A stretch of 43,866 nt of DNA from a bacterium (lineage in GTDB: Bacteria; Auribacterota; UBA3054): contig JAGCGH010000095.1 in NCBI GenBank assembly GCA_017649705.1, positions 1 through 43,866 of the forward strand, given 5' to 3'. How positions within the stretch are numbered: the first letter of the stretch is position 1; each line of letters starts with the position of its first letter. A model generated the notes under the pieces. The model was not told where the DNA came from. It saw only the letters and a list, made by a program, of their open reading frames with translations, and did not search any database. The translations under genes were made by a program, and so were the position numbers. This document shows positions 17,019 to 28,314 of the stretch, one piece after another.

Positions 17019-18854
17019 ATGAGCGACAAATTATCAAAGGCCCTGAAATACCTGATGCTTCCGCTGCTTCTTTTGGCGGTGGCGCTGTGCTATTTCCCCG
17101 CCCTTACCTCCGCCTTCCACCTGGACGACTTCGAGATCGTGCTTAACAACAATCTCGTCGATTCCCCCGTTCTGCCGCTCGTCAAAAAATATCCCACCCG
17201 CTGGCTGGTTTTTCTGACCTATTGGCTCAACCTGCGCCCCTCTGTGACGGAACTATTCGCCCGTTTCAGTTCTCCCGAGGAAGCGCCTCTGGTGTCTCTG
17301 CATTCCTTCAACCTTGTGATCCACGCGCTGAACGCCTGGCTCGTTTACCTTATTTCCCTGCCGTTGTTTTTGCCCCTGAGGCTCAGAGGGCGTCTTGATA
17401 AAGCCCCCTTGTCATGCCATCTCTGCGCGGCGGCCTCGGCTTTCTTCTTCGCCTTGATCCCCTTGCAGAGCCAGGCTGTGATCTACATAGGACAGCGCTT
17501 CACGCTGCTCTCCTCTTTCTTTTATCTTCTGATGCTCTATTTCGTCACCAGGGCTTATTTCGGCCATCTGAAGAAGAGCCTGGCTATTGCGTGCGCGATC
17601 CTGACGCTTATAGTGGGACTCTTCTGCAAGGAGACCATCGTGACGGCTCCCATCTCCTGCCTGGTCCTTCTTTGGCTTTTCGAAGCGTCGCCCGGACTGA
17701 AATATCTCCAGAGCCACCAGAAGAAAAATCTTCTCATCATAGCCCTCGGCGCCGCGGCGCTGTTTGTGATACTGCCGGCGGTCATTTTCTGCCAGCTCAA
17801 CCAGTGGAACCCCGAGCTTATCAAAAAATCGCTGGAGGGCGTGGGCGGCACCGGGCACGTTGACATAAACGTGGAGGGCATGTCGCGTCTCACTTACTTC
17901 CTGACCCAGCCCTTCGTGATGCTTTTTTACGTCGCCCTGTTCTTCTGCCCGGGGCTGCTCTCCGTCGACCATGACATCCCCCTCTGCCTGTCCTTCTTCT
18001 CCTGGCAGTGGATAGTGCCGGTCGTCATACTGCTTTTGTGCTGCTATGTTTTCTTCAAGGTCAGGCACAAGTATCCGCTTTTAAGCTTCGGATTTTTCTT
18101 TTTCATTTTCCCGCTTCTGCCCCAGAGCTCCTTGGTGCCCACTCTCGATCTGGCTTTCGAGCACAGGATGTATCTCAGCGTGGCCGGCCTTGTCTGGATG
18201 TTCGCGGACCTGATCAGGATCCTGTGCCGGGAGCTGCCCAAAGCCGTCACCTACGCCGTGTGCGTGCTGGTGCCCGCTGCCCTTCTTCTCTACGCCGCTG
18301 CCTCCTTCCAAAGGAGCCAGGTCTGGAAAAGCGAACTGACGCTCTGGGCGGACGCCATTAAGAAAGCCCCCCAGAAGCAGCGCGTCATGATCAATTTCTA
18401 CTCCGCCTATCTCAGCGAGACCGGAGATCATGAAACGGTGATAAAAGCGCTTTCCGAGTACCTCCCGAAATGGCACAAGATCCATCCCCGCGCCTTCGCG
18501 CTTTTGGGAAGCGCCTACCAGATGGCGGGGAATTTCCAGCTCGCCATCAACAACTACGTCAGCGCCATCGACTGCGACAAGACGAACCCGGTGCTCCGCT
18601 ACAACGCGGCCATCCTTTACCTCAACACAGGCAAGCCGGGCAAAGCCATCGACCACCTCAACCGTCTTATCGAATTCAATCCGGGCTACGCCGACGGATA
18701 TTATCTGCGCGGAGTGGTCAACCGTTATCTCAACCGCAAAAACCAAGCCTTAAGGGACTTGGAAAAATATATCGAGCTTGCTCCCCACGGCGAAAACCTG
18801 GAGGAAGCCCAAAAACAAATACAAGCCTTGAACGAAAAGGTAAGCTCGGAATAA
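17019..18854 (+). CDS. Multi-pass membrane protein with C-terminal TPRs, GT-C/TMTC-like
   Basis: This 611-residue protein has about 11 hydrophobic helices up to residue 435, then tetratricopeptide repeats (about 455-605; for example the NPVLRYNAAILYLNTGKPGKAI unit, cited here as NPVLRYNAAILYL). The first extracytoplasmic loop contains HLDDFEIV with Asp36-Asp37, the usual place for the catalytic acids of GT-C transferases. This layout matches TMTC-like proteins, some of which O-mannosylate proteins in eukaryotes; bacterial relatives are mostly uncharacterised. It would use a lipid-linked sugar and act on the periplasmic side. Start ATG has no evident ribosome site. A secreted acidic protein follows, a possible substrate (inference only). 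Confidence 0.75.
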   Translation: MSDKLSKALKYLMLPLLLLAVALCYFPALTSAFHLDDFEIVLNNNLVDSPVLPLVKKYPTRWLVFLTYWLNLRPSVTELFARFSSPEEAPLVSLHSFNLVIHALNAWLVYLISLPLFLPLRLRGRLDKAPLSCHLCAAASAFFFALIPLQSQAVIYIGQRFTLLSSFFYLLMLYFVTRAYFGHLKKSLAIACAILTLIVGLFCKETIVTAPISCLVLLWLFEASPGLKYLQSHQKKNLLIIALGAAALFVILPAVIFCQLNQWNPELIKKSLEGVGGTGHVDINVEGMSRLTYFLTQPFVMLFYVALFFCPGLLSVDHDIPLCLSFFSWQWIVPVVILLLCCYVFFKVRHKYPLLSFGFFFFIFPLLPQSSLVPTLDLAFEHRMYLSVAGLVWMFADLIRILCRELPKAVTYAVCVLVPAALLLYAAASFQRSQVWKSELTLWADAIKKAPQKQRVMINFYSAYLSETGDHETVIKALSEYLPKWHKIHPRAFALLGSAYQMAGNFQLAINNYVSAIDCDKTNPVLRYNAAILYLNTGKPGKAIDHLNRLIEFNPGYADGYYLRGVVNRYLNRKNQALRDLEKYIELAPHGENLEEAQKQIQALNEKVSSE

Positions 18855-18919
18855 TTCGCTTCCCCCTTTTGCCCAGGCTGAAAAATTTAACAAAAAACAA
18901 CATAAAAAAGGAGTGCAGG

Positions 18920-19648
18920 ATGAAAACGAATCTTTTCCTCTTAATTCTCTTGAGCCTTGTCTCCTTCTCCCTTCTGGGGGAAGAAACCGCTTCCGCCCCG
19001 AAGGAAGTCGACATCCAGTTCACCGAATCTCCCGTCACCACTGATTATCTGACAGCCAAAGCGGACTCCGACGCCATAAAGGTCGGCGTGGTGGAGATCG
19101 TGACCGAAACCGAAGGGCAGCCCCAGGACGAGTCTCTGGAAGCCGAAGCCGAATCTGAATCTGAAAGCAAAGAGCTTTCCATAGTGGCCGGCCCGGCTGA
19201 AATAGCAACTTCCCTGGCCGTTCCCCTGGCCTTCACCGGAATAGGCGCCTCCCTGGGCGTCCTGCCCGCTTCTAAAGGCTACGCCGGGATGGCCGTCACG
19301 CCTCTCACGACCACGTTGGGCGCCGGCATCGGCGCCGTCTGCGGCGCTCTCTTTACGCCTTTCGTGGCTCTCAAGGGCGTCTTCGACACCTTCACCCTGG
19401 CCGCCTTTACGGACACCGATTTCAATATCAACGACAACACCGGCATCATGGAGGATCAGATCGGCAACGTCAACGAGCTCGTCCTTTTCAACAATCCTTT
19501 CAACGAAGACGAGATCCCCGAGGCGGTCATTGTCATCGTAGAAGAGGAAGTTGATCCGGAAGAAGCTTCCGAAGAGGCTGCCGAAGAGGCTGCCGAAGAG
19601 TCTAATGAAGAAACTCCCGAAGAGACTGCCGAAGAAACGGCCAACTAA
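18920..19648 (+). CDS. Secreted protein with acidic EEXX-repeat tail, unknown function
   Basis: I do not recognise this 242-residue protein. A strong AAAAAAGGAG ribosome site fixes the ATG at 18920. A signal peptide spans about residues 1-20 (KTNLFLLILLSLVSFSLLG), without a lipobox Cys. Residues 22-90 are acidic and Thr/Ser-rich. Residues 95-160 are small and hydrophobic with Gly/Ala (LAFTGIGASLGVLP, TLGAGIGAVCGALF), like a membrane-inserting or glycine-zipper segment. The last 29 residues are seven EEXX units. It lies between the TMTC-like gene and dnaX. The middle part recalls outer-membrane exosortase- or assembly-linked proteins in which a glycine-rich hairpin spans a membrane, but this is only a resemblance. 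Confidence 0.75.
   Translation: MKTNLFLLILLSLVSFSLLGEETASAPKEVDIQFTESPVTTDYLTAKADSDAIKVGVVEIVTETEGQPQDESLEAEAESESESKELSIVAGPAEIATSLAVPLAFTGIGASLGVLPASKGYAGMAVTPLTTTLGAGIGAVCGALFTPFVALKGVFDTFTLAAFTDTDFNINDNTGIMEDQIGNVNELVLFNNPFNEDEIPEAVIVIVEEEVDPEEASEEAAEEAAEESNEETPEETAEETAN
19559..19642 (+). repeat. Seven tandem 12-base units encoding EEXX
   Basis: Seven in-frame 12-base units begin with GAA GAR and encode EEAS, EEAA, EEAA, EESN, EETP, EETA and EETA. Units two and three are identical at DNA level. The array forms residues 214-241 of the secreted protein and stops one codon before its end. Copy number may vary between strains by slippage. Confidence 0.9.
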
Positions 19649-19663
19649 AATCAATTCTCTCTT

Positions 19664-20950
19664 ATGGCTGAAAACAACGATTACCAAGTCTTAGCCAGAC
19701 GCTGGCGTCCCCAGCGCTTCTCCGAGGTCGTGGGCCAGGATCACATCGTGACCACATTGCAGAACGCCATCTCCCAGGGGCGCGTGGGCCAGGGATACCT
19801 GTTCATCGGCACCAGAGGCACCGGCAAGACCACCATCGCCAGGATCCTGGCCAAAGCCCTGAACTGCCTTTCCGACAGCAAGCCTGTCACCGAGCCTTGC
19901 TGCCAATGCGCCAGCTGCCAGGCCATCAAGGATGGCGCGTCCCTGGACGTCATCGAGATCGACGGCGCCAGCAACCGCACCATCGACAACATCCGCCAGA
20001 TCAGGGACACCGTCTCCATCGCCCCCGTCTCCTCCCGCTACAAGATCTACATCATCGACGAAGTCCACATGCTGACAAAGGAGGCCTTCAACGCGCTTTT
20101 GAAAACGCTGGAGGAACCGCCCGCCCACGTGAAGTTCTTCTTCGCCACCACCGATCCCCAGAAGATCCCGCCCACCATTCTCTCGCGCGTTCAAAAGTTC
20201 GAGCTGCACCGGATGGACTGGAACACCCTGAACTCTTACCTTTCCATGATGGCGGAAAAAGAGGGGCTCAAAGCCTCCCCCGCAGCCATAGCGGCTGTGG
20301 CGAGAGCCGGCAACGGCAGCATGCGCGACGCCCTCTCCGTCTTCGACCAGGTCTTGGCCTGGGGCGGCGAAGAGGTTACGGAGAAAGACGTGGCTTCGCT
20401 GTTGGGTCTCACCGACCGTGAGATCATTTCCGAATTGAACGAAGCCATCGTCAAAACGGACTGCGCCGCAGCCCTGGAGTGCGTCGCCAAAGTCTTGGAA
20501 GGCGGCCGCGACGCCGAGCGCTTCATTCTCTCGCTTATCCAGTATTTCCGCGACCTGGCGGTGATGAAGATCTCGAATTCCCCCGGCAAGCTTCTCGAGG
20601 AAAGCCCGGAGTATCTGGACTCCCTCCGCAAAGCGGCCGGCGGGCACACGCTTTCCCGCCTGACGCAAAGCATCGACGAGCTGCTCCAGATACTGCCGAA
20701 GCTCTCCTCCACCGAGGCCAAGCAGACCATATTGGAGCTGGCGGTCCTGAAGCTTATACACATCCGCTCCCAGATATCCCCGGACGAGATCTTTAAAAGG
20801 CTTCAGGAACTGGAACAAGGATCCGTCATTAAAGAGCGTGAAAAGATCGCGGAGCGGCAGGCAGCCGCCCCCGAAAACGGCAATCAACCCGATCTCAGCG
20901 GCGATCTGGCCCTGGCGAAACAACTTTTCCCGGGCAGCCGTCTGGAATAA
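19664..20950 (+). CDS. dnaX: DNA polymerase III clamp-loader subunit gamma/tau, short form
   Basis: This 428-residue AAA+ ATPase loads the sliding clamp. Walker A is GTRGTGKT at 49-56, a zinc site uses Cys68, 79, 82 and 85, Walker B is IDEVHML at 131-137, and sensor 1 is the FFFATTDP segment. Domain III for oligomerisation extends to about residue 370. The protein ends about 55 residues later, so the tau-specific C-terminal domains that bind the helicase and the polymerase in E. coli are missing; it is gamma-sized without any visible programmed frameshift. The ATG has no clear ribosome site. AspS follows 29 bases downstream. Confidence 0.95.
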   Translation: MAENNDYQVLARRWRPQRFSEVVGQDHIVTTLQNAISQGRVGQGYLFIGTRGTGKTTIARILAKALNCLSDSKPVTEPCCQCASCQAIKDGASLDVIEIDGASNRTIDNIRQIRDTVSIAPVSSRYKIYIIDEVHMLTKEAFNALLKTLEEPPAHVKFFFATTDPQKIPPTILSRVQKFELHRMDWNTLNSYLSMMAEKEGLKASPAAIAAVARAGNGSMRDALSVFDQVLAWGGEEVTEKDVASLLGLTDREIISELNEAIVKTDCAAALECVAKVLEGGRDAERFILSLIQYFRDLAVMKISNSPGKLLEESPEYLDSLRKAAGGHTLSRLTQSIDELLQILPKLSSTEAKQTILELAVLKLIHIRSQISPDEIFKRLQELEQGSVIKEREKIAERQAAAPENGNQPDLSGDLALAKQLFPGSRLE

Positions 20951-20979
20951 AACCAAAAATCAAATCTTAAGGAAAAATA

Positions 20980-22749
<1,770 letters not shown>

Positions 22750-24782
22750 GATTCACATAAAAAGCAGGGAGCAGACCGACGCGGCGGAACCGAAGGCTAA
22801 GTTTATCCTGCGCCTTCTCCTGATCGTTCCGGTCTGCTATCTCCTCTACGCGCTACTCCCTCCCCTTTTCGCCAACAATTTCATCTTCCAGGACCACCTG
22901 GCCAGGAAGATCTCCAAAGCCACGGGGACGAGGGCGGAATTGGTCGGCTTTTCCCTTTCCTCCTGGACCGGACCCTTCAAAATAGAGATCGCGGCCCTTG
23001 ATCTTTACGAAGCGAAAGAAAACGGCAGGATGATCGTTAGCCTCGACCACATCAAGGCCAAGACGCAGCCCTGGCGGGTCCTGCCGCCCTTCTTTGCCCT
23101 CAGCGAAGGCAATGTTAGGGTCATGGAGTGGTGCCGGGCGGGCGAAAGCATCAAAAAGGTCCTCCGCTCCCTTCCTTATCTTCCTTTGGAAAAATGGCCG
23201 GTCTGGGAAGACGAGAGCCGGAGCGCCGAATTCCACAGCGTCCGCTTCGATCTTAAAAAGGAGCAGGGCAACCTTCTTTTCAGCTTGACCTCCGACGTTG
23301 ACTGCCCAACCCTCAGCGAGAGCGAGATCTCAACGAGGGGCTGCTTTTATCGCGATTCCAAAGCGCTTTCCCTTTACGACCTTAATTTTTCAGGGCGCAG
23401 CCGTTCCCTGTACCGCAGCATAAAGGACGGAAAGATCGTCGAGGAAGCCTACGACGTGCCCTTCGTGCTCACCTGCGATCTGGAGATCGAAAAAGACAGG
23501 ACAGAAGTTAAAAACATCTCTTTCCTGGCCGACCGCTTCCTTTCCACGGGAAAGATCTCAAAGACCCCGGAGGAGTTCTCTTTCGTCCTGAACGGCACCG
23601 GCCACTTCTCCCAGGAGCTGGCGCAGCTCTGCGGGCTCACGAGGCGCGTCTCCTATTTCAACGAACTGGACTGCCAGGTTAAAGGCTCCGCCGCAAAAGG
23701 GCAAAAATTAAAATCAGAGGGAGAAGCGCGCTTCAAGGAAGGCCAGATCATAGGCTTGTCCCTGAAGGACGCCAAACTGACTTTCAGCGCCATGGACGAC
23801 CACCTGACCGCCCTGGACCTCGACTCCTCCTTCTGGCAGGGGCAAATTAAGCTGAAGGCTCTGGAAAGCAACATAGGAAAAAGCGGAGACACGCTTCTCA
23901 AGTCCACATTCGAGATCAAGGAAGCCTCCGCCGGCGACATGCTGGAATACTTCAAATGCCGCGGCAAAATGCCCGGCGGCACCATCTCTTTGTACTCCGA
24001 GATCTTCCTGACCAACGGCACGCTTACAGCAGTACTGTCCAGCGGAGAGGAGACCCTCCGCTCCCTTTACGGCTCCGGAAAGGTCACCGCCAGCAACGTC
24101 GACCTAGCCTATTTCGCGAAGGACGATTTTTTAAGCGGCCAGGCCCCGCTTGTTTTGCAGAGAGTCCTGGGCAGCGGCGCGACTCTCGCCTCAGCAAAAG
24201 AAAAACTTCCCTTCCTGCAGCAGATCATGCAGTCCCTCGGCAAGGAGAAACTGAAAAATTATTCCGCCTCCTTCAAGATCAAAGACGGCTCAGTCATCTC
24301 CCCCGCCACCAGGCTCAACGGCACTATCGGCCAGATGGAAGCCTCCGGACGCTGCCAATTATCGAACGGCGACGTGGACTATTCGCTGAAACTGACTTTG
24401 AACCAAACGCTCTCCTCCAAATACGCCAAGCAGCCACTGGCCTCCCTGTTTTTGGAGAACGGGCTTATCGTGCTGCCAATTAAAATGCAGGGCGATCTGA
24501 GGGAGCCCAAGATCTCGCTTGACCTCAGCGAAGACAAGAAAGCCCTTTTCGAGGACAGGGTGCTGCAGCTGGTGACGGACTTTTACAACGACAAGCTGCG
24601 CGGCGCCGCGGGCCGCTTCCTTGGCGAAGGCGAGAGCGGCGACCTTATGCAGAAGATCGAGGATTCCGTAAAGGAACTTTTGAAAAAGCTTCTCTGACGC
24701 CGACGGGTTTGTTTTCAATTTACCGCTTTTTTTACGCCTTCGTATCGCCGGGCCTGTTTATCTATCTTTTACGATCCTCTTT

Positions 24783-24791
24783 TGGTATAAT
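24783..24791 (+). promoter_or_regulatory. Extended -10 promoter directly before lepA
   Basis: TGG followed by a perfect TATAAT (24786-24791). The lepA ATG starts exactly seven bases after the hexamer, the same spacing as at the MazG-like gene, implying a leaderless mRNA. No convincing -35 is present. Confidence 0.65.
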
Positions 24792-24797
24792 CCTTTT

Positions 24798-26594
24798 ATG
24801 CTAAATAATATTCGCAATTTCTGCATCATCGCCCACATAGACCACGGCAAGACCACCCTTTCAGACCGTTTTCTTGAACTGACCGGGGCCGTGGCCAAAA
24901 GAGAAATGGTGGACCAAGCCCTCGACGACATGGATCTTGAAAGGGAAAGAGGCATCACCATCAAGTCCCACCCCGTCAGATTAAATTATCATTCCCCCGA
25001 CGGGCAGGATTATATCCTGAACCTTATCGACACTCCCGGGCACGTGGATTTTTCCTATGAAGTCTCCAGAAGCCTCGCCGCCTGCGAAGGCGCCATCCTT
25101 CTGGTGGACGCATCCCAGGGCGTGCAGGCCCAGACCGTGGCCAACGTCAGGATGGCCCTGGATCACGATCTGAACATCATCCCGGTCCTTAACAAAATAG
25201 ACCTTCCCTCCGCCGACGTGGACTACTGCTCGCAGCAGATCATCGACCTTATCGGCGGGACCAAGGACGAGATACTGAAAGTCAGCAGCAAGACCGGCGA
25301 AGGCTTGGAAACGCTCCTGGAGCACATCATAAAGGACGTTCCCCCGCCGAAGGAACCGGAGGATGAAAAGCTCCGCTGGCTCATCTTCGACTCCGTTTAC
25401 GACCCCTACCGGGGCGTCATCGTTTACGGCCGCGTCTTCTCCGGCAGAATAAAAAAAGGCGTTAAAGTCCGCTTCATGTCGAACGGATTGGAGTACGAGA
25501 TCATCGAGGTGGGAACTTTCACCCCGCACATGAAAGCCGTTGATGAGATAAGGCCCGGCGAAGTCGGCTATTTCACCGCGCTCATCAGGGACGCGTCCCA
25601 CGTCAGGGTCGGCGACACCGTGACGATTGCCGACGATCCCGCTCCGGAACCGCTGCCGGGCTTCAAGGAATTCAAGCCCATGCTCTTCTCCGGGTTCTAC
25701 CCCGTGGACACCAGCGATTACGAAGATTTCAAGAAGGCCCTGGAAAGGCTGAGGCTGAACGACGCCTCCTTCACCTACGAGCCGGAGACCTCCATCGCTT
25801 TGGGCTTCGGTTTCCGCTGCGGATTTCTGGGCCTCCTGCACATGGACGTCATCCAGGAGAGGCTGGACAGGGAGTTCAACATGAACCTCATCGCCACGAC
25901 TCCCAGCGTCATTTACCGCATCACGAAAAAAGACGGATCCGTCCTGGAAATAGACAATCCTCTGCACTTCCCCGACCCCAGCGAGATATTGAAAGCCGAG
26001 GAGCCCTTCGTGGCGGTCAACATCCTGACGCCCTCAGACCGCATCGGCGTCATCATGCAGCTGGCCCTGGACCGCCGGGGCGAGATGAAAGGCACGGAGA
26101 CTCTGGACCCCTTGCGCTGCGTCCTGCACTTTGACATGCCCCTGAACGAGATCATCACCGATTTCTATGACAAGATAAAAAACATGACGAGCGGCTACGG
26201 CAGCATGGATTACGAGCCCATCGGCTTCAGGGAAGGAGAACTGGTGAAACTGGATCTTCTTCTGAACGGCGAGCCCGTGGACGCCTTCTCCATGATCGTG
26301 CACAAGGACAGGGCTTATCCCAAGGGGCGTCTCCTGGCCGAACGTCTGAAGGAAGTGCTGCCCAGGCAGCAGTTCGCCATCGCCATCCAGGCGGCGGTGG
26401 GCGGAAAAGTCATAGCCAGGGAGACCATCAACGCCCTCAGGAAGGACGTTCTGGCCAAATGCTACGGCGGCGACATAACCAGAAAACGCAAACTCTTGGA
26501 AAAGCAAAAGGAAGGCAAGAAGAAGATGAAGCAGATCGGCAAAGTCTTCATTCCCCAGAAAGCCTTCATCGAAGTCTTGAAGTCGGAAGATTGA
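24798..26594 (+). CDS. lepA: Elongation factor 4 (ribosome back-translocating GTPase)
   Basis: This 598-residue translational GTPase binds stalled ribosomes and promotes back-translocation or assembly. The P-loop is AHIDHGKTTL at 12-21, G2 is the RERGITIKS segment, G3 is DTPGHVDF, and G4 is the VLNKIDLPS segment. The C-terminal LepA-specific domain ends with RKRKLLEKQKEGKKKMK. Length is normal. The only upstream signal is an extended -10 seven bases before the ATG, with no room for a ribosome site. The second flippase gene follows 6 bases downstream of its stop. Confidence 0.97.
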   Translation: MLNNIRNFCIIAHIDHGKTTLSDRFLELTGAVAKREMVDQALDDMDLERERGITIKSHPVRLNYHSPDGQDYILNLIDTPGHVDFSYEVSRSLAACEGAILLVDASQGVQAQTVANVRMALDHDLNIIPVLNKIDLPSADVDYCSQQIIDLIGGTKDEILKVSSKTGEGLETLLEHIIKDVPPPKEPEDEKLRWLIFDSVYDPYRGVIVYGRVFSGRIKKGVKVRFMSNGLEYEIIEVGTFTPHMKAVDEIRPGEVGYFTALIRDASHVRVGDTVTIADDPAPEPLPGFKEFKPMLFSGFYPVDTSDYEDFKKALERLRLNDASFTYEPETSIALGFGFRCGFLGLLHMDVIQERLDREFNMNLIATTPSVIYRITKKDGSVLEIDNPLHFPDPSEILKAEEPFVAVNILTPSDRIGVIMQLALDRRGEMKGTETLDPLRCVLHFDMPLNEIITDFYDKIKNMTSGYGSMDYEPIGFREGELVKLDLLLNGEPVDAFSMIVHKDRAYPKGRLLAERLKEVLPRQQFAIAIQAAVGGKVIARETINALRKDVLAKCYGGDITRKRKLLEKQKEGKKKMKQIGKVFIPQKAFIEVLKSED

Positions 26595-26600
26595 TTCAGC

Positions 26601-28163
26601 ATGCAGGAATACGTACAGGAAAAAAAGACTGTGGCCCTGGGAGCCGGATTCGGAATGTTCGGCTACGTCCTGTCCACTCTGATGGGACTCATGACCAACG
26701 TCATCCTCTACCGCCGCTTCGACATCTCTTCCGAAGTGGACGTCTGGGTCCTGGCCTTCTCCTTCTTTGCGGTGCTTGAGCCCTTCGCCAGGCTGGGCCT
26801 CTCCGACGGCGTGCAGCGCTTCATTGGTGTCCACTGGGTGGACAAGGACTGGGGCAAAATAAAGGGCGTCATCCTCGGCGCTTTCCAGCTTTCCTTCGCC
26901 GCCTCCATTCTGATGATCGGCTGCGTCTGGCTCCTGGCCCCGAAGATCGCTTATTATTACACCGGCGGGTCCTCGGAAGCGGCCATCCTTTGCAAGGTTC
27001 TGCGCGTCCTTTCCTTTTATCTCATCCCCATCGCCCTCACCACCATATCGCTGGCGGTGCTGCGCGCCCTGAACGACATCAGGCACTCCGTATGGATCGA
27101 GACGCTTTGCCAGAAACTGGGCTGGTTTTTGGTGGTGCTTTTGACCAGCTTCCTGCCCATGAACGAAAACAGGATCATGTTCCTGGTCTGGGGCATGGTG
27201 GTGGTCAACATAACCGCTTTCCTGATCTCGGTCAGCAAATACAAATTCAACGCCCCCCAGCTTAAGGATCACTCCCCCGTCTTCGAGAGGAAAGCGCTCC
27301 TTTTCTTCTCCATACCTTTGGTGCTCCAGTCCGCCATTTTGATCTTCATGAAAAAATGCGACATCATGATGCTGGGGTATTTCTTCCAGGGGGAAAACTA
27401 TTCCGCCCAGTATAACGCCGCCGGCATCGCCACGCTCGTCATAGCCAACATTCTCCTGGCCTTCTCCTCCCTTTTCGCGCCGCTTATCGCCAAGGTCAGC
27501 GAAAAGAAAGATTTCAAGCGCATGAACGAGCTGTATAAGACCGTCACCCGCTGGATGCTTTACATAACCATGCCCGCGGCGGCCATGATGCTGCTTTTCC
27601 CTGTCCAGATACTCGCCGTCTTCAAGCTTCCCGCCACGCCGCTTTTGATAAGCAGCCTGAGAGTTTTGGTCTGCGCCCAGATAGTCAGCACCCTGGCGGG
27701 ACATTCCGGCACTATGCTCATAATGTCCGGGTACTCCCGGATGATACTTTACATCAACGTGCTGGCGGTCTTCGCCAACATTCTTTTCAACCTGCTTTTG
27801 ATCCCCTCCTACGCCATGTTCGGCGCGGCCCTGGCGACCCTTGTGGCCATTTCCATCCGCAACTTGCTGGCGGTTTTCTGCACCTTGATCTTCGTGAAGA
27901 GCCAGCCCTTCAGCCTTGCCACGGTGACGATCTCCCTGACCGCTTTTCTAAGCGGCGTCCTGGCCTATTTGCTCTTCAATTTCCTAAGGACGCTTTTGCC
28001 GGACAGCGCGCTTTTCGGGCACTGGATCTTCCAGCTTCTTTTCGCGGGCTTCCTTTACGCGCTTATCTACCTTCCTCTCTCCGCCCTTACCATGCACAGG
28101 GACGACCGCAGCTTCCTGAAAGACGAAGTGGTCCCCCGTTTCAAAAGGGCGATAGGGCGCTGA
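26601..28163 (+). CDS. Polysaccharide flippase (Wzx/MATE-like), second copy
   Basis: This 520-residue protein has about 14 hydrophobic helices in the arrangement of PST/MVF-type flippases. The start (VALGAGFGMFGYVLSTLMGLMTNV, cited in part) is typical of the first helix. The central cytoplasmic loop carries KKDFKRMNELYKTVTRW, as in O-antigen flippases. It would move lipid-linked oligosaccharide to the periplasm. It lies 6 bases after lepA, without its own ribosome site, and upstream of an O-antigen ligase-like gene and a GT4 gene. It is much longer than the flippase at 6335-7564 and not a recent duplicate by eye. Confidence 0.85.
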   Translation: MQEYVQEKKTVALGAGFGMFGYVLSTLMGLMTNVILYRRFDISSEVDVWVLAFSFFAVLEPFARLGLSDGVQRFIGVHWVDKDWGKIKGVILGAFQLSFAASILMIGCVWLLAPKIAYYYTGGSSEAAILCKVLRVLSFYLIPIALTTISLAVLRALNDIRHSVWIETLCQKLGWFLVVLLTSFLPMNENRIMFLVWGMVVVNITAFLISVSKYKFNAPQLKDHSPVFERKALLFFSIPLVLQSAILIFMKKCDIMMLGYFFQGENYSAQYNAAGIATLVIANILLAFSSLFAPLIAKVSEKKDFKRMNELYKTVTRWMLYITMPAAAMMLLFPVQILAVFKLPATPLLISSLRVLVCAQIVSTLAGHSGTMLIMSGYSRMILYINVLAVFANILFNLLLIPSYAMFGAALATLVAISIRNLLAVFCTLIFVKSQPFSLATVTISLTAFLSGVLAYLLFNFLRTLLPDSALFGHWIFQLLFAGFLYALIYLPLSALTMHRDDRSFLKDEVVPRFKRAIGR

Positions 28164-28175
28164 GCTTTTTTTAGA

Positions 28176-28204
28176 TTGCAAAGCGAACTTCCTTTTGATA
28201 GAAT
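28176..28204 (+). promoter_or_regulatory. Promoter with -35 and extended -10 before the O-antigen ligase-like gene
   Basis: TTGCAA (28176-28181) is separated by exactly 17 bp from TAGAAT (28199-28204), which is also preceded by TGA. Transcription would start near 28211, giving a leader of about 104 bases. The leader has several GC-rich segments but I see no clear riboswitch; an AAGGA ribosome site lies just before the ATG. Confidence 0.65.
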
Positions 28205-28314
28205 ATCTTAAAGGTAATATTGTCCTCATTTTAGCCTGCGGGATAACGCCGCGCTGCCGGCTTTGATGGGGCGGAAAAAATTTTGAACGTAAATAATTTT
28301 AAGGACAAAGCCAA

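Noticed and set aside
18470-18919. Upstream extension of the acidic secreted protein
   Set aside because: The extension reads through the TPR gene in another frame; the ATG at 18920 has a strong ribosome site and opens a clear signal peptide.
20788-20803. Possible dnaX programmed frameshift site (TTTAAAAGG)
   Set aside because: The heptamer is in the wrong register for -1 slippage (codons TTT AAA AGG), and no long tau frame follows.
26034-27704. A 556-residue minus-strand frame over lepA and the second flippase
   Set aside because: Antisense to conserved lepA motifs and to the flippase helices; no family resemblance.
28211-28314. Riboswitch in the O-antigen ligase leader
   Set aside because: The leader is long and GC-rich in part, but I see only a four-pair stem and no known aptamer core.
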